Below, piece by piece: positions 43,244 to 55,125 of a stretch of 64,000 bases of DNA. The DNA lies in NCBI GenBank assembly GCA_902806565.1, contig CADCXA010000024.1, positions 496,001 to 560,000 on the forward strand, in the 5' to 3' direction. Positions within the stretch are counted from its first letter, which is position 1. Every line of letters begins with the position of its first letter. Both the position numbers and the translations under genes were made by a program. The stretch comes from Hypoxylon rubiginosum (Eukaryota > Ascomycota > Sordariomycetes > Xylariales > Hypoxylaceae). The notes under the pieces are model-generated. The model did no database searches, had not been told where the DNA came from, and was given only the letters and a program-made list of their open reading frames with translations.

Positions 43244-43994
43244 ATGCCTCTCGAACTTCGACCCGCGGACGGGAGCGACGCGCGGCGGGCGGCGGATATC
43301 GAGTCGGCAGCGTACGCGCCGAACCCGTTCAACCGGATCCTGTTCCCGGGGCCGTTCCCGCCGGGGGTCCTGGACGGGCGCGCCCGGCAGCTGGTGGCCG
43401 AGCTCGACAGCGACGGCTCGACCCGCTGGTTCAAGGTCGTCGACACCGACCTGCCCCCCAAAGAGCAGACCGTCGCCTTCGCCAAGTGGCACGTTTACGA
43501 CGAGAGCCCGAAGCCCACGCCCCGGACGTTCGGCGCCGGGTGTAACGTCGAGGCATGCGAGCTGCTGTTCGGCGGCATGGCGAAGCAGCGGGTGCGCATT
43601 TTGGGGGATAGGCCGTATTACTGTGAGTGATAAATCTTGTGTGTGTGTACTTCTTATAAGAATAGCGCCCTTGCCGCAAGTGATTGGTTTCTAATACAAG
43701 TAATGCTGCAACTAACGATAACACCAACGAAAAGATCTCTCTCTCCTCCACACCGAGCCCAAGCATCAGGGCCGTGGAGCGGGCGGCATGCTCGTGGAAT
43801 GGGGCGTCCAGGAGGCTCGCAAGCACAATATGATCGCCTACCTCGAATCATCCGAGTCAGGCCATTCACTATATAAGAAGTACGGCTTCCGCGACGTTGA
43901 GTGCCTGTCCATCGACCTAAGCAAATGGGGTGCGACGGAGAATCATAATACGTGGTTTATGATTTGTCACCCGCCTGAGGCTGCTACCAAATGA
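43244..43994 (+). CDS. GNAT family N-acetyltransferase
   Basis: Acetyl-CoA-dependent acyltransferase of 212 residues in two exons, 43244-43622 and 43735-43994, joined through a 112-bp intron to read YYYLSLLHTEPKHQGRGAG. The acetyl-CoA pyrophosphate loop is the motif QGRGAGGML (Q/R-x-x-G-x-G/A). A typical GNAT end follows: AYLESSESGHSLYKKYGF. The start MPLELRPADGSDARRAADIE is the usual first strand and helix. Fungal proteins of this size and pattern are widespread and mostly uncharacterised, and the acceptor substrate is not predictable. Exon 1 is strongly GC-rich while exon 2 is closer to average. It is flanked by the SET/MYND and FolB-domain genes with no clear pathway link. Confidence 0.87.
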
Positions 43995-44616
43995 AAACAT
44001 GTATACCTTTATATACTCACCTATGAAGTTGAATTGCAAAGAAAGAAGCGTTGGACAGTTATGTGTTTGGCCTCGGAATGGAGTTTTGTAGACTTCTAGT
44101 GCAACATGATGGAAGAGTTCTATGGCGGAATGAATGATACCGTATCTTGAAGGTGTTTCCCTAAAATAGGCGAGTTATTCAAACATACCTAGGAAATAGG
44201 TATCTGATTGCGTTACGCAATCAAAGTGTGATAATTTAGTCGTACAAAGGATGCCTCTCAGAAGATCCTCTTAAGACGATCCTGTTTGGTGAGATATTTA
44301 TTAGTGGAGTGCGGAGTTCTAATACCGTCTCATCTCACCTTGTGCTAGAACTTATCTATATCTAGAATGTTTCATCATATCTCTGTTTTCTTCATTAGAG
44401 TTTTAAAATAAGACTGTTGGTTTGAGAAAGTAATTGCTCTCCGTTTTGGAATATTCAAATCAAGTTCACCTTTTGAGAGGTATCGTAAAGAGGTACCTAA
44501 GATAGATCGAGTCAGCGCCTCCCCCGCTCATCTAATCTTGCGTCATCAACGACATAAAATTTCAAGAAAAGAAGAAAATAATTCGCTTTTTTTTTTTTTT
44601 TTTTACCTCATACGAA
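43995..44616. other. Intergenic region with poly-T leader
   Basis: 622 bp between the GNAT and FolB-domain genes. A run of about 18 T at 44587-44604 lies 13 bp before the next ATG. The rest is AT-rich without other features. Confidence 0.6.
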
Positions 44617-45762
44617 ATGCTATCCTCGCTCTGGAAGCCCGCGCCGCAGAAGACGATGGGCGGTCCCCCGACCAGCGACGAGGCGGACCCGCCGGCGCCC
44701 TTGGTGAGCGCCTGGCGCGCGCGCGCCGACGCGGGGGAGCCCGTGGCTGTGGTGCGCGTGCGGAACCTGCAGGGCGCCATCCCCGTGGGCCGCGACGCCT
44801 GGGGCCGCCCGGGAAAGCTGCAGCCCGTGCTGATTTCCTCGGAAGTGTCGTTCGCGGCGCCCTTCGCCACCGCCGCCCCCGAGTCCTCGGGCCGCGCCGA
44901 CAGGCTCGACGACGGCACCGTCCACTACGGGACCCTGAGCAAGACGCTGCTCGGCAGCCTCGAGCTCTGGGGCCAGGCCGCCAGCAGCAACAAGCCCAAG
45001 ACCGGCCCGGCCGCGGCCTCCGAGAACGCGAAGGCGGCTGAAGAGCAGGTCCGGACCCCGCGCACCGCCGACGTCGTCGAGCTGCTGTGGGTGCGCATGA
45101 CGGGGCGCGTCGTCGACGGCAGCCGCATCGCGCTGCCGCTGGACCAGCTGCCGTTCCTCGACGCCGCGAAGCTGCGGTCCCTGGCCCTGACCGTGCACCT
45201 GCCCAAGGCGTCCCTGCTCGGCGCCGGCGTCAGCCTGACGACCGCGGCGAGCTTCCGGGAGGAGGACGACGTGCTGAAGGAGGGGGACGATGATGAGACC
45301 GGTGGTGGAAATAAGAACCCGCTGCGCTCGTACTCGCGGACCCTGCGCATCGCCGGGCTGCACGTGCCGACGCTGGTCGGCGTCAACGCGAACGAGCGCA
45401 AGGCGAAGCAGATGCTGATCGCCGACGTCGAGATCGACCGGTTCGACGTGGCCGACGACATCCACAGCGACCTCGAGAAGGTGATAGTAGAGGTGAGTAC
45501 TTGGATTCGATCTATCCTTGCTGATTCCTTAGCTTGAGTAAGACTTCCGTTAACACACGTATAGACGATGGAAACTTCATCGTTCGAGACGCTCGAGGCT
45601 CTGGCATCTCATATGGCAGAGAAGATATTGTCGGATTTCCGGATCGGCGATGACCCGAAGCCTATGAAAGAGCGAGGATGGCGAGTCAAGATCTGTCTGG
45701 AGAAACCCATTGCGGTGCCTTTTGCAGAGTGTCCTGCTGTTGAAGTCACTATGGGGCTGTGA
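44617..45762 (+). CDS. Dihydroneopterin aldolase-domain protein (FolB-like)
   Basis: Protein of 357 residues in two exons, 44617-45492 and 45565-45762 (72-bp intron). It appears to hold tandem FolB-fold units. The first unit includes VVRVRNLQGAIPVGRDAWG, then KLQPVLISSEVSF and TVHYGTLSKTLL. The second includes LHVPTLVGVNANERKAKQML, IADVEIDRFDV and, after the intron, METSSFETLEALASHMAEKI with a closing VEVTMGL strand. FolB makes 6-hydroxymethyl-dihydropterin in folate synthesis. Most fungi carry FolB inside a trifunctional protein with HPPK and DHPS. This gene has neither partner domain, so it may be a diverged paralogue; catalytic activity is unproven. Low-complexity acidic and Ala-rich inserts are present. 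An 18-T run sits just before the ATG, and a shorter internal start (MGGPPTS) is possible. Confidence 0.78.
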
Positions 45763-46666
45763 TGAGAAGGGCTACGGTAAGTAGGTTGCTCAGGTATGAT
45801 GGCATTTATGTTGCATTCGAATGTCTTGCTATGTAGCTGAAGTGTAAGTTATGATCCATAATCCCATATATCTAGGCACTTAAGCATTCTAATGACTCCG
45901 TAGGTGCTAACAAAAGCTCTAACGAATAAATTTTGATAAGATCATGGATAATTCAAGGAAATTCTATTTTACAGGTCGTGGCATGCTTCCAAATGATCAA
46001 CCCCTCCTCTAGATGAAATATCACGTCCGTCCTCCTAGTAAACCTCGAGGACTTCTACCCTAGTTTCGTGATATATGTATCGACTGCTAGGGCAACGCGG
46101 TTGTTGGAATTAATGATTTGCATGAATAAAGCCGCTCCGTCTTTGGAGGTGGTGACGCCCTTCATTTCGCAGGATACGCACAGAACGAAGACCAAATTAT
46201 TGAATGCAGCCCTGACCGCGAACGCCACTCACGCCTGACTCAGGTGTGTACTACCGCCTAGACAAAATCTGTTCAATATATGCGCACTGAATCAACAGGT
46301 AGATGGCTAACAATGAAGCGGGGTTGCTGCCCGTCCCACCGCATATATGCGGGAAGCCGACGAGGTTCCATGTAATGTAGCACAGATATAGAAGAATGTA
46401 AAGGGCTAGCCTGAAGGGTCCGTTTAGAAGGTTGAGGTAGCACGGATACCTTCTGGATGGATCCTAATATTTTCTGAGGTCATGACGTTGGAAAGTGACA
46501 CATACTACGACGTGTAGCAATACAACTACAGGTACATGTTCCCCCCTCGATAATGTGAGGTAGACATGTCATATTCTCTAGGAATACTTGAGACAGTCTA
46601 TAATGAGGGGTACACGCCGTCGACTAGCATAGCATGAAGAGAGCTCCCAGTACATGAAAGGATACG
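45763..46666. other. Convergent 3' region
   Basis: 904 bp between the FolB-domain stop and the DUF3605 stop. AT-rich with no open frame of note. No terminator hairpin or RNA gene is recognised. Confidence 0.6.
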
Positions 46667-47401
46667 TCAAACCTTGCGGCAAAGCGGAACGTCGCCATTG
46701 GTAATCTCATCGACGAATTTGGGATCCGGGTCGAAGAGCATTACATGAAAATGCTCTACGGCGTGCACGGACTTCAACGACCTCCAATTCTTGAACCAAA
46801 TATACTGGCTCGACGATTTAGCACATCCGAGTGTCGGTTCGAGCACGGGGGTATGAAAAACAGCACCTACACGATCTCTTGGTACCTTGGACCCGAACGT
46901 CTCCTGCACGTACCGCTCGATCTCCGCTCGAGCCTCGTCCGTGAGGTCCGTCGTGACCGGGTCCTCCGCCAGGTCGAACTTGGTCCAGACGACGAGATGG
47001 ACTATCCTGCCGTCGATGCCGTACGGCCAGTCGTTCCAGAGGATCCTGATGTCGTCCTCGAGCTCGAAGGGCCCGCCTCTCGGCTTCACGGGCGCCTCCC
47101 AGCGGAGGCGCTGAGACAGGACGAAGTTCATGACGCTGCCGTAATCCCGCTTCAGCTTCCAGTTGTACTCGAGGTACCGACGCAGCTCGGACGGGACGCG
47201 TCGGAATGCATCTAGCCGGTTCTCCGCCACGATGTTCTGGACTTCGGGCCAAGTTGACACGTGGTACTCGGAATCTGGCGTGCTAATGATGCCGATATCC
47301 TTGACGCTCAGGGTGGCAAGGAATTCGGGGCATTCTTCTGTCCGCTCGCTCTCGGGAACGTTTATCTGCCAATACGGCAGGGGCTTATCGACGCTTCCCA
47401 T
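46667..47401 (-). CDS. DUF3605 protein (GlcNAc-induced protein 1 family)
   Basis: Protein of 222 residues, related to Candida Gig1, whose transcript is induced by N-acetylglucosamine but whose function is unknown. Exons: 47401-46871 and 46804-46667. Family features are PYWQINVPESERTEECPEFL, the block STWPEVQNIVAENRLDAFRR, LRRYLEYNWKLKRDYGSVM, and the C-terminal WFKNWRSLKSVHAVEHFHVM. The intron (46870-46805, GTAGGT...GCCAG with branch-like GTGCTAAATC) has 66 bp and no stop, so it could be mistaken for coding sequence; retention would add 22 residues. I place the start at the Met of MGSVDKPLPY. The frame runs upstream to 47458 but only from a TTG. A nearby donor at 46885 would shorten the protein by five residues. 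Confidence 0.83.
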   Translation of the reverse strand: MGSVDKPLPYWQINVPESERTEECPEFLATLSVKDIGIISTPDSEYHVSTWPEVQNIVAENRLDAFRRVPSELRRYLEYNWKLKRDYGSVMNFVLSQRLRWEAPVKPRGGPFELEDDIRILWNDWPYGIDGRIVHLVVWTKFDLAEDPVTTDLTDEARAEIERYVQETFGSKVPRDRVGAVFHTPVLEPTLGCAKSSSQYIWFKNWRSLKSVHAVEHFHVMLFDPDPKFVDEITNGDVPLCRKV

Positions 47402-50324
47402 CTCGTGTTTGAACAGTGTGGCTTCTAGATGCAGAGAATCCCAATCGCCGAACGCCAATCAAAAGATACACTTCGCTTCGAAAAATGATAGAAAACGAGT
47501 ATCAATGGAATGATTACCTAGGTAGGTACTTAAGTCCGGCAAAGCTGAGATGTTATTGCCAATAACAGTGCTATTTATAAAGCGGAAGCTGTTTGAAGGT
47601 AGGAGGGCTGATGTGGAAGTAGTCTAGAGCGTTATAGATGCATTAATGGAAAGAATATCACGGGTAGCTGGCTGGCTGGCTGGTATCTGCAGACGGTCAG
47701 CTGCAATTCGGGATACTTACATACGGGTTAGAAGTGGAGCCGTATGTGTGTCTTTCCTGTCAAAGCAAACGCCACAGACGCCGCAAACGCCATGGTGGGA
47801 CCAAACGATGGGGTTTCGGAGGAGAAGACAATGTTATTGAAAAGTTAGCATTTACTTCAGGATGACGAGGCGTAGGTACAGGTACGTAAGCTGATAGATC
47901 CAAGTCACGGAAGCCTACATGTATCTGACCCCTAACTGGCTTCGTAACTTTCTGTGTTACTTACCAATACCAACTCATGCTTCCTTATACCTAACTTAAC
48001 CATGCCTCATGACCTTTAGGTAGCTCGATGAGGCTCTTATCTTAGTCGTGAGAGCGTTGATCTCACTTAGGCAACCTTAACCTTACCTTACCTAAGACAA
48101 GTTCTGATAAACCCCTTGATTCGCTTGTATCGTTGGGCCCCCCACGTGGAATGCTCCCGTCTATCTATTTGCTACAAATTTCATCATTATCGACACGAGC
48201 TGCAGTCTTATCACTCATCCGCAAAATAGAACTCGCCCCTTGCTAATACGTGATTGATATTTACAGCTTCTACATGGTACATAGCCGATATCGCCCAACC
48301 CCTTTACCGGCATTCGCCAGTCAATAAATCGAATCGACGTGAAGACTTTTATTAAAATTATATCAAGTATATATTCGTTGTTAGCAAGGATGGCTCCAGA
48401 ACCTTAGATAGTCTCATTTACCGCCGGACTATCATCAGGACCATAGCTGCAGATGAGCTAGTCGATCCAGAGTTGGTCTATAGTGGGGAGAAAGTTGCGC
48501 CAGCTATTGCGTCGAATTCGCACACCCGGCTAACTGCGCAACCTTCTCTCTCAACATCAAGTTGGCGGGTAACTCGCCACCGCGATAGGGATGCTGAGAT
48601 GTATGGTAAACCCCATACCAAAACCGCCTGCTCTAGGCGGTCTAACAAACGACAGAAATAACGAAAATATTATCGGTGGCTTAAATGTCCAACCACCGGA
48701 GTGGAAACGGGTGAGGATACTACCCACCAGCTCTGAGTTCGGTCAGGCTAGACTCCGTAGCGGATGTTAGACCAAGCCCATTCTGTTCCACACTCGATGG
48801 ATATTGAACGAATGTACAGGCGCAAAATATGATAGATCTCTTTGAAGGAGCTTCCAGCCCTGACGAACTTCGAGTCCGTATGGTTGGAAATATACTGACA
48901 CCGTAGATGTTACGTACCTATCGCTATCTACACCGTGGAATAACGGGCCTTTTTGAATATTGAAGACTGTGTAGCATCCCACCTTTAGAAAGGAAGATAG
49001 GTATCGTGGGTTGGGTTACCGCTACCAGGCCCAATAGAAATGAGTGGCGTCCCTTTAGCCACTTAGCTTAGCAGGGTCTAGCCCGTGCTAACATATGCCG
49101 TATAGGTACTAGCCTTTCGCTGCTGGAGAGAAAAGGGTGATGCAGCTGCAAATAGAATGCTGCGGTGATGACGGGTATGTACCTACGGTTGTACGATACA
49201 CGGAAAGGTAGAGGTAGGTATACAAAGTATGTATACACCGCAATGTCAAATTTATCTCCGCTTCATCGTGAACATGGGGCGGCCGATAATTTCCTGGAGC
49301 AACGGTCAAGGGGCTAAGAGCGGTAGGGTAGAGCGAACCTAAATAAAAATAAATAAAAGGGAAGAGGACCACTCGATACTCTGCCAGTTCTTGGGTTATT
49401 TTTTGCTCAGTCCTCTCTTCTCCCTGCGGATTTCTTATTTGGTCCGTCTGCAGGTATTTGGGTGTAGTGAACCTCGCCAGGTATGTTCAAGATCTTCTCT
49501 TTCTACAGTTACGCATCGCATGTTTTCTTGTTCCCCGCTCATGTCCTTTGTGTGGTTGGCTACCTCATACCGCACGAGGAGGGACAAGAGGAGCCAGGGG
49601 TGAGCTTGGGGGGTTTAGAGGTTTGGAAACCCGCCTACCTTTAACCTAGGGTACTGTTATGCTACCGCTATCATGAGGCATGAAGCGTTCTTGCAGAATG
49701 GCGACATACAGTACAACCTAGCCCGTTAAAAACTACACTATCTCTGATCTTTGGCACCTACATAGTCGCAAGTGCGTCTATTTCGCTTGTGGGTTCCCCT
49801 GACTTCGCGGACAAGGACTGAACGAGGGCTGTGAGGGCTGTGAGGTAGATGAAGATGGTTGAGTTGGTTAGGATTGGTGGACTTGTATGAGAAGATGCAC
49901 ATGTCGAAGGCAAAAATGCACCAAGCAAGAAACAAGCAGGGAAGAGATGAAGAGACCTGCCTTAATTTAGTCCGCATTACGTCAATGGTGCATGTACAGC
50001 ACAAGGCCACACAGCAGCAAAAGCTAACAAAAAAACCCCCCCTTTTTCTAGGATCAAAAAAATCGCCGTAGCTTTCGAAGCTCCACCGCCAACCAAAAAT
50101 TACCCCGCCATTCTCCCCTAAAGTTCTCAGGTCTCAGGTCCAAGTCCAGACTAGAAAAAAGACATCGTCATTTCCAGACCCTGAAATTAATCTTGACCTC
50201 TTTTCCTCAAAAACCACAACCATCCTGGTCACTCACGATCCAGGTTTCGTCGCTCGATCTCTTCTAATTCGATACCTAACGGGAAAACAACGAACTGCTT
50301 CCTTCGATATATACAACGAGCACA
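47402..50324. other. Long divergent intergenic region
   Basis: 2.9 kb between the DUF3605 gene (minus) and UGP1 (plus). Small open frames have no family signature. It includes ACCTAGGTAGGT near 47517, a CACGTG at 48144, an AGTGGC...GCCACT hairpin near 49044-49064, and a CT/CA-rich stretch before UGP1. A long 5' region is common for strongly expressed metabolic genes. I see no tRNA or transposon. Confidence 0.55.
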
Positions 50325-52590
50325 ATGGCCCAGGCAATCAAGAGTGCGCTGCCTTCCCACCTCAAACCCGGTGGAGGCAAAGATTCCGACTCTGAGTTTA
50401 TTGGTCGACACCATGGAAAGACTCGTTCACATATGGTACGTAAAGCCCCCTTGTTGGTTTCTATATCAGTTTGATAGCTACATGGTGTGCTGGATTCTTA
50501 AAGCATTTGCTGTGTTCTTTGTTTTCCTGCTCCGTCAACAGTGTCAACAGCCAGACAGCCAGACAGCCAGACAACCCCAAGCATTCGACGTGTGTATGCC
50601 TCACAGCCCCAAACGTCATGAATGTCATGAATGGCATGACTTGGCTATAAGGGTTTCCCTATGATGGCAGCCGGGCAAGTTTGCTCTTCTCAACTCCAGA
50701 ATGCCAGACGCAAATCTCGTACCCCTCTACACGACACCAAGAGATTGCCAACAGTCTAGGAGATTACTCTCGTCATGATTTTGCAGTCTGAGTTGGATAA
50801 CTGGGGTATATTCATGATTGAAAAGATGGCCCAGAGAGTTCTAGGGCCATTTCATATAAATTAGAGAGCACTACATGCTTTTTTTCGTCGCATTATATCT
50901 TAATATCCCATTCTCGCTTGTTCTGCATTTCTTTACCATTTATTTCAACCATAGGAACGGCGATCATGTCAGCGTTACTAACTGATATCGTCAAGGCTTT
51001 CGAGAATGCCTCGACCAATGTTGCTGCGGCGCAAATGCGCAATTCTCTAACCGAGCTTGCTGAGACGGTTAATGACCCGGAACAGAAGAAGGTAAGTTCT
51101 AATACCAAAGGAGATCTTCTTCATGGCCGAACGTTAACATTGTGGATTTGTTAGCTGTTCGAGACAGAAATGGATAACTTCTTTGCTCTCTTCCGCCGAT
51201 ATTTGAACGACAAAGCCAAGGGCAACTCCGTGTACGTAAAGTTCCCATCCCAAATATTCTTTACATGAAAAATAAAGGGGCTAATGTTGGCTTGGGTAGG
51301 GACTGGGACCGAATCGCTCCCCCCGCACAAGGTCAGGTCGTTGACTACGAAGACCTGGCTAACACCGAATCTGTTGGCTTCCTCAACAAGCTTGCTGTTT
51401 TGAAGCTAAACGGTGGTTTGGGTACATCCATGGGTTGTGTCGGCCCCAAGTCGGTCATCGAAGTCCGCGATGGCATGTCGTTCCTTGACATGTCTGTACG
51501 ACAAGTCGAATACCTAAACCGAACGTACAACACCAACGTTCCCTTCATCCTGATGAACTCGTTCAACACCCACGACGATACCGCTGCCATCATCAAGAAG
51601 TACGAGGGACACAACGTCGACATCCTTACGTTCAACCAGTCAAGATACCCCAGAATCCTCAAGGACTCGCTTCTGCCTGTTCCTAAGAGCTTCGATTCGG
51701 CCATCCACGAGTGGTACCCGCCCGGACACGGTGACGTTTTCGAGTCGTTGTACAACTCGGGTCTTCTTGACAAGCTTATCGAGCGCGGTATCGAGATCAT
51801 CTTCCTATCCAACGTTGACAACCTAGGCGCCGTGGTGGACTTGCGTATCCTACAACATATGGTGGAGACGGATGCTGAGTACATCATGGAGTTGACCAAC
51901 AAGACCAAGGCCGACGTCAAGGGTGGTACCATTATCGATTATGATGGTTCTGTCCGCCTTCTCGAAATCGCTCAGGTACCTAAGGAGCACACCAACGAGT
52001 TCAAGTCGATCAAGAAATTCAAGTACTTCAACACCAACAACATCTGGATGAACACCAAGGCCATCAAGCGCGTGGTCGAGAACAACGAACTTGAGATGGA
52101 GATTATCCCCAACGGCAAAACCATCCCCGGTGATAAGAAGGGCGAGTCCGATATCTCTATTCTTCAGCTCGAGACTGCTGTTGGTGCGGCCATCCGCCAT
52201 TTCAAGAACGCTCATGGTGTCAACGTTCCCCGTCGCCGATTCTTACCGGTCAAGACTTGCTCAGATCTTATGCTCGTCAAGTCCGACCTGTACACCGTGA
52301 AGCACGGCCAGTTACAAATGAGCCCCAGCCGCTTTGGTGGCGCACCGCTTATCAAGCTCGGCAACGACTTCAAGAAGGTGTCGGACTTCCAGAAGCGCAT
52401 CCCGTCGATTCCCAAGCTTATCGAACTCGACCACCTCACGATCACTGGTAACGTCAACCTACACCGCGGTGTGGAGTTGAAGGGAACCGTGATTATCGTC
52501 GCGACGGAAGGCTCCACGATCGACATCCCCCCGGGATCGATTCTGGAGAACGTGGTCGTCCAGGGCAGCTTGCGTTTGTTGGAGCACTAA
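50325..52590 (+). CDS. UGP1: UTP-glucose-1-phosphate uridylyltransferase
   Basis: UDP-glucose pyrophosphorylase of 524 residues. It makes UDP-glucose for glucan, glycogen, trehalose and glycosylation in the cytosol. Exons: 50325-50435, 50996-51091, 51155-51231 and 51300-52590. The nucleotide-binding loop is [17 protein letters not shown]. Other family blocks are [55 protein letters not shown] and [18 protein letters not shown]. The C-terminus is the usual left-handed beta-helix, ending SLRLLEH. The first exon encodes 37 residues typical of the long fungal form (GKTRSHM then AFENAST). The first intron, 560 bp, is far longer than the others (63 and 68 bp) and contains a possible second start at 50966 in frame with exon 2. 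Codon use is C-ending and even, as in highly expressed genes. Confidence 0.95.
50855..50968 (+). promoter_or_regulatory. Possible internal promoter and alternative start of UGP1
   Basis: Inside intron 1, TATAAA at 50855-50860 is followed at 50966 by an ATG that reads [10 protein letters not shown] directly into exon 2 (10 codons, in frame). A transcript starting here would swap the first 37 residues for these ten. The evidence is positional only. Confidence 0.35.
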
Positions 52591-53733
52591 TTTTCTAGGA
52601 GGGTTGACTTTTTGTTGTACTTGAGAACTTTTTGCGTGTGTTGACGAGCGTTTTGTTGCTCTGCGCTCGCCCGTACTTGCTCTGTGCGTTTCATCTAGGC
52701 ATGTAGAGATATTACGTGCTTTACCCAACTTTACCCCCCTCCCCCACCCAACACCAACACCAACGCCATCACCGTCCGTCCGTTCGTCCTATATTAGGAA
52801 ATTAGGAATATAGAGATAGTAGCAAGGAAGGAATACGCAAGGAAAACTGAGAATGAACGTATACGCATGGGAGCGTATTATGTAGACGCCAGGAAGATAA
52901 TGCAATAAAAAGGCACACATGCGGTACTGAATCAGATATCTTGAGATCTAACTCCTTTTGAGCTTTCGTAAGGACACTATTGTGGTACACTTAATCACGT
53001 AGGGGACTAATTATTTTCATCTATGACTTGTGATTTAATCCCTTTTTATTTTGGGAATTTAAGCCAGCTATAAGCCGTACGGAAAATCTTCGCAGCTGTA
53101 GTGCAAGGCTCTAAATACAATCGATTATGCTCCGTACGAACTTATCAGAGCTTTAGCTAGCCAGCTGCCTGAGCTACGCTCGGTCATCTTTCTTTTTAGT
53201 TGCCATCCTGCAAAAATGCCGCATCTGAATCTGACTGACTGATTTACCAGCCTTAACTTTAAAGCTGATTCCCTTGCTTCGGGATCCTTCTCCTCTTCGA
53301 ACGAGATGACATGGCATCCATCTACTTCTCACTTTTGCCGATATATCTCTCGAGTATAAAAGGAGATCGTCCCGGCGGTATACTGTAGTACGCGGTCAGT
53401 CGGAACCCTTGGAAGAGACGTAAGCGGGGAACAAGTAGGTAGGGAGGGAGAGTAGGTAGTTAGACGTACGTCGATAGCGACTCGAAAAAGGAAAAAAGTT
53501 TCGCGAACCGAGCGGCCGATTAGAGTTCGTGGCACGATTACTTACTTTCGTGACCTACGTCAAGTATCGTGCGACATAAAAAGGGGGTTATTCGCCCTTT
53601 AAGCAGTCTCTCAACCTTGTCATCCATTTCCATGCTCAAATTTTGGTTTTCCCCTTCTTTCTTGGTTCTTTTCTTCGTTTCCTGGCATTTTTCCTAGACC
53701 AACCTCCGCCCTTCTTCCTCCTTCTCCTTTCAT
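52591..53733. other. Convergent 3' region
   Basis: 1.1 kb between the UGP1 and ING stops. It has CCAACACC repeats near 52745-52765 and CT-rich sequence near 53640-53730. No gene is supported. Confidence 0.6.
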
Positions 53734-55125
53734 TCATTTGGTATTCTTCTTCTTCATCGTCGTGCTCTCGTCGCACGTAGGGCAGTACCAGCGGCCCTCG
53801 GGCTCCGACTTGAGGCCCACGCACGTCCAATGGAACCACTCGTAGGGGCAATCGGGATTGTCGCAGGCCACCATGTCGCCGTACGACACGTGCTGGCAGA
53901 GGCAATACTTCTTCCCTTCCTCGTCGTCGTCGTCGTCGGACCCGCCCGAGCCACCCCCCGACCCGGACCCCATCTCCACGTCGCCGCCCACCGAGTGCCG
54001 CTTGCGGTGGTGCGCGTGGCCGCTGTGGTGGTGCGGCCGCGGCCGCGGCACCGGCGTGCCGCTGCCCCCGCGGGAGCCCACGCGCGACGAGCGCACCGAT
54101 TCCGCGTCCGAGAGCTCGCTGTCGGCCGTCGAGGCGGGGGACCCCTTGGACACGCCCGCGCGCTTCACGCGCGACAGCGTCGACTTGGTGCTCGGCGGCT
54201 TCTTGCGGCTGGGGCCCGCGGACGGCGTACCCTTCCGTCCGGCACCTACGCTCCCCGCTTTCGAGGTACCTCTGGGCCCGGCGCTGCCCGCCCTGGCCGT
54301 GGCGCCCGGCGTGCCCGCCCCCTTGGGGGTACCGGGGCCCAGGGACGAGTGGCGGGCGAGGGCGCTCGAGGCGGCGGGCAGGCTGCCCAGGCCGGAGCTC
54401 ACGCGGGGGCCCCGCTTAGGGACGCCGCTTCCGGGGCCGGCCGAGGACTCGCGCTGGATGCGGCTGTTCATGATCATGCTGGCCGCAGGGGACGTGGGCG
54501 CGGAGCTCGAGATGTGGGCCTGCGACTGCGTGGTCCGGAGCTGGGGGTTCGGGGGCCGCGAGCCGGCGGGGGCCGCCGCCGCGTTGGCGGAGATGGGGTG
54601 GAGCGGCGTGCTTTGGGCGGCGGTCGCGACGGCCAGCACGCGGAGGCTGGTGTTGCTGTTGTTCGCGGCGCTGGGTCGCACGACGGAGGGGATCTCGTCG
54701 GGGTCGGTGAAGCCGGGCTCGTTGCGGTCGCTCAGCTGCTTGATCTGGAGGTCGAGGTGTCGGAGGTGCTTGTCGAACAAGGTCTGGGCCTTGTGCGAGA
54801 GGGCGATCTTCTCCACCGCTAGCTTGTCGGCTCGGACGTAGGTCTCGCGGATGGTCTCGCGTAGCGACTGCTCTCGCGAGTAGGGGGCGTGGCTAGTGTT
54901 GGCGCGTATCCAGCGCTGGATTTTGCCATCGCAGTCCTCGATGGTCTTGATACATTCGTTGTACGAGCGGTCCTTGTCGGCGATCTCGTCCTGGATGAAG
55001 CGTATCTCCTCGGGAAGGTTGGCGGTGCGATGGATGAAATCCTCGAGGATCGCCGCCGGGTCTTGCGCCTCGACCGACGGCGCCATCTTCTTTACGAAGT
55101 CGATGGAGAGGTCGTCTCTAGGCAT
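53734..55125 (-). CDS. ING family PHD finger protein
   Basis: Chromatin reader of 463 residues, intronless. The N-terminal ING domain (residues about 20-130) reads [19 protein letters not shown], then [20 protein letters not shown] and [17 protein letters not shown] long Ser/Ala/Gly/Pro-rich linker follows with KRAGVSKGS and a His-rich patch. The C-terminal PHD finger is C4HC3: [20 protein letters not shown], then [13 protein letters not shown] and GRWYCPTC. Family knowledge: ING PHD fingers bind H3K4me3 and bring histone acetyltransferases (Yng1/Yng2) or the Rpd3 deacetylase (Pho23) to active chromatin. Which complex this one joins cannot be told. It lies head to head with the Hos2-type deacetylase gene across 1,965 bp. 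The Met at 55125 precedes SIDFVKKM and is preferred to the Met 13 codons later. Confidence 0.92.
   Translation of the reverse strand: MPRDDLSIDFVKKMAPSVEAQDPAAILEDFIHRTANLPEEIRFIQDEIADKDRSYNECIKTIEDCDGKIQRWIRANTSHAPYSREQSLRETIRETYVRADKLAVEKIALSHKAQTLFDKHLRHLDLQIKQLSDRNEPGFTDPDEIPSVVRPSAANNSNTSLRVLAVATAAQSTPLHPISANAAAAPAGSRPPNPQLRTTQSQAHISSSAPTSPAASMIMNSRIQRESSAGPGSGVPKRGPRVSSGLGSLPAASSALARHSSLGPGTPKGAGTPGATARAGSAGPRGTSKAGSVGAGRKGTPSAGPSRKKPPSTKSTLSRVKRAGVSKGSPASTADSELSDAESVRSSRVGSRGGSGTPVPRPRPHHHSGHAHHRKRHSVGGDVEMGSGSGGGSGGSDDDDDEEGKKYCLCQHVSYGDMVACDNPDCPYEWFHWTCVGLKSEPEGRWYCPTCDESTTMKKKNTK

Noticed and set aside
53830..54841. Open frames of about 330 codons on the plus strand opposite the ING gene
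   Set aside because: Antisense shadows of the Ser/Ala/Gly-rich linker; Arg/Gly/Val-rich translations without domain signatures.
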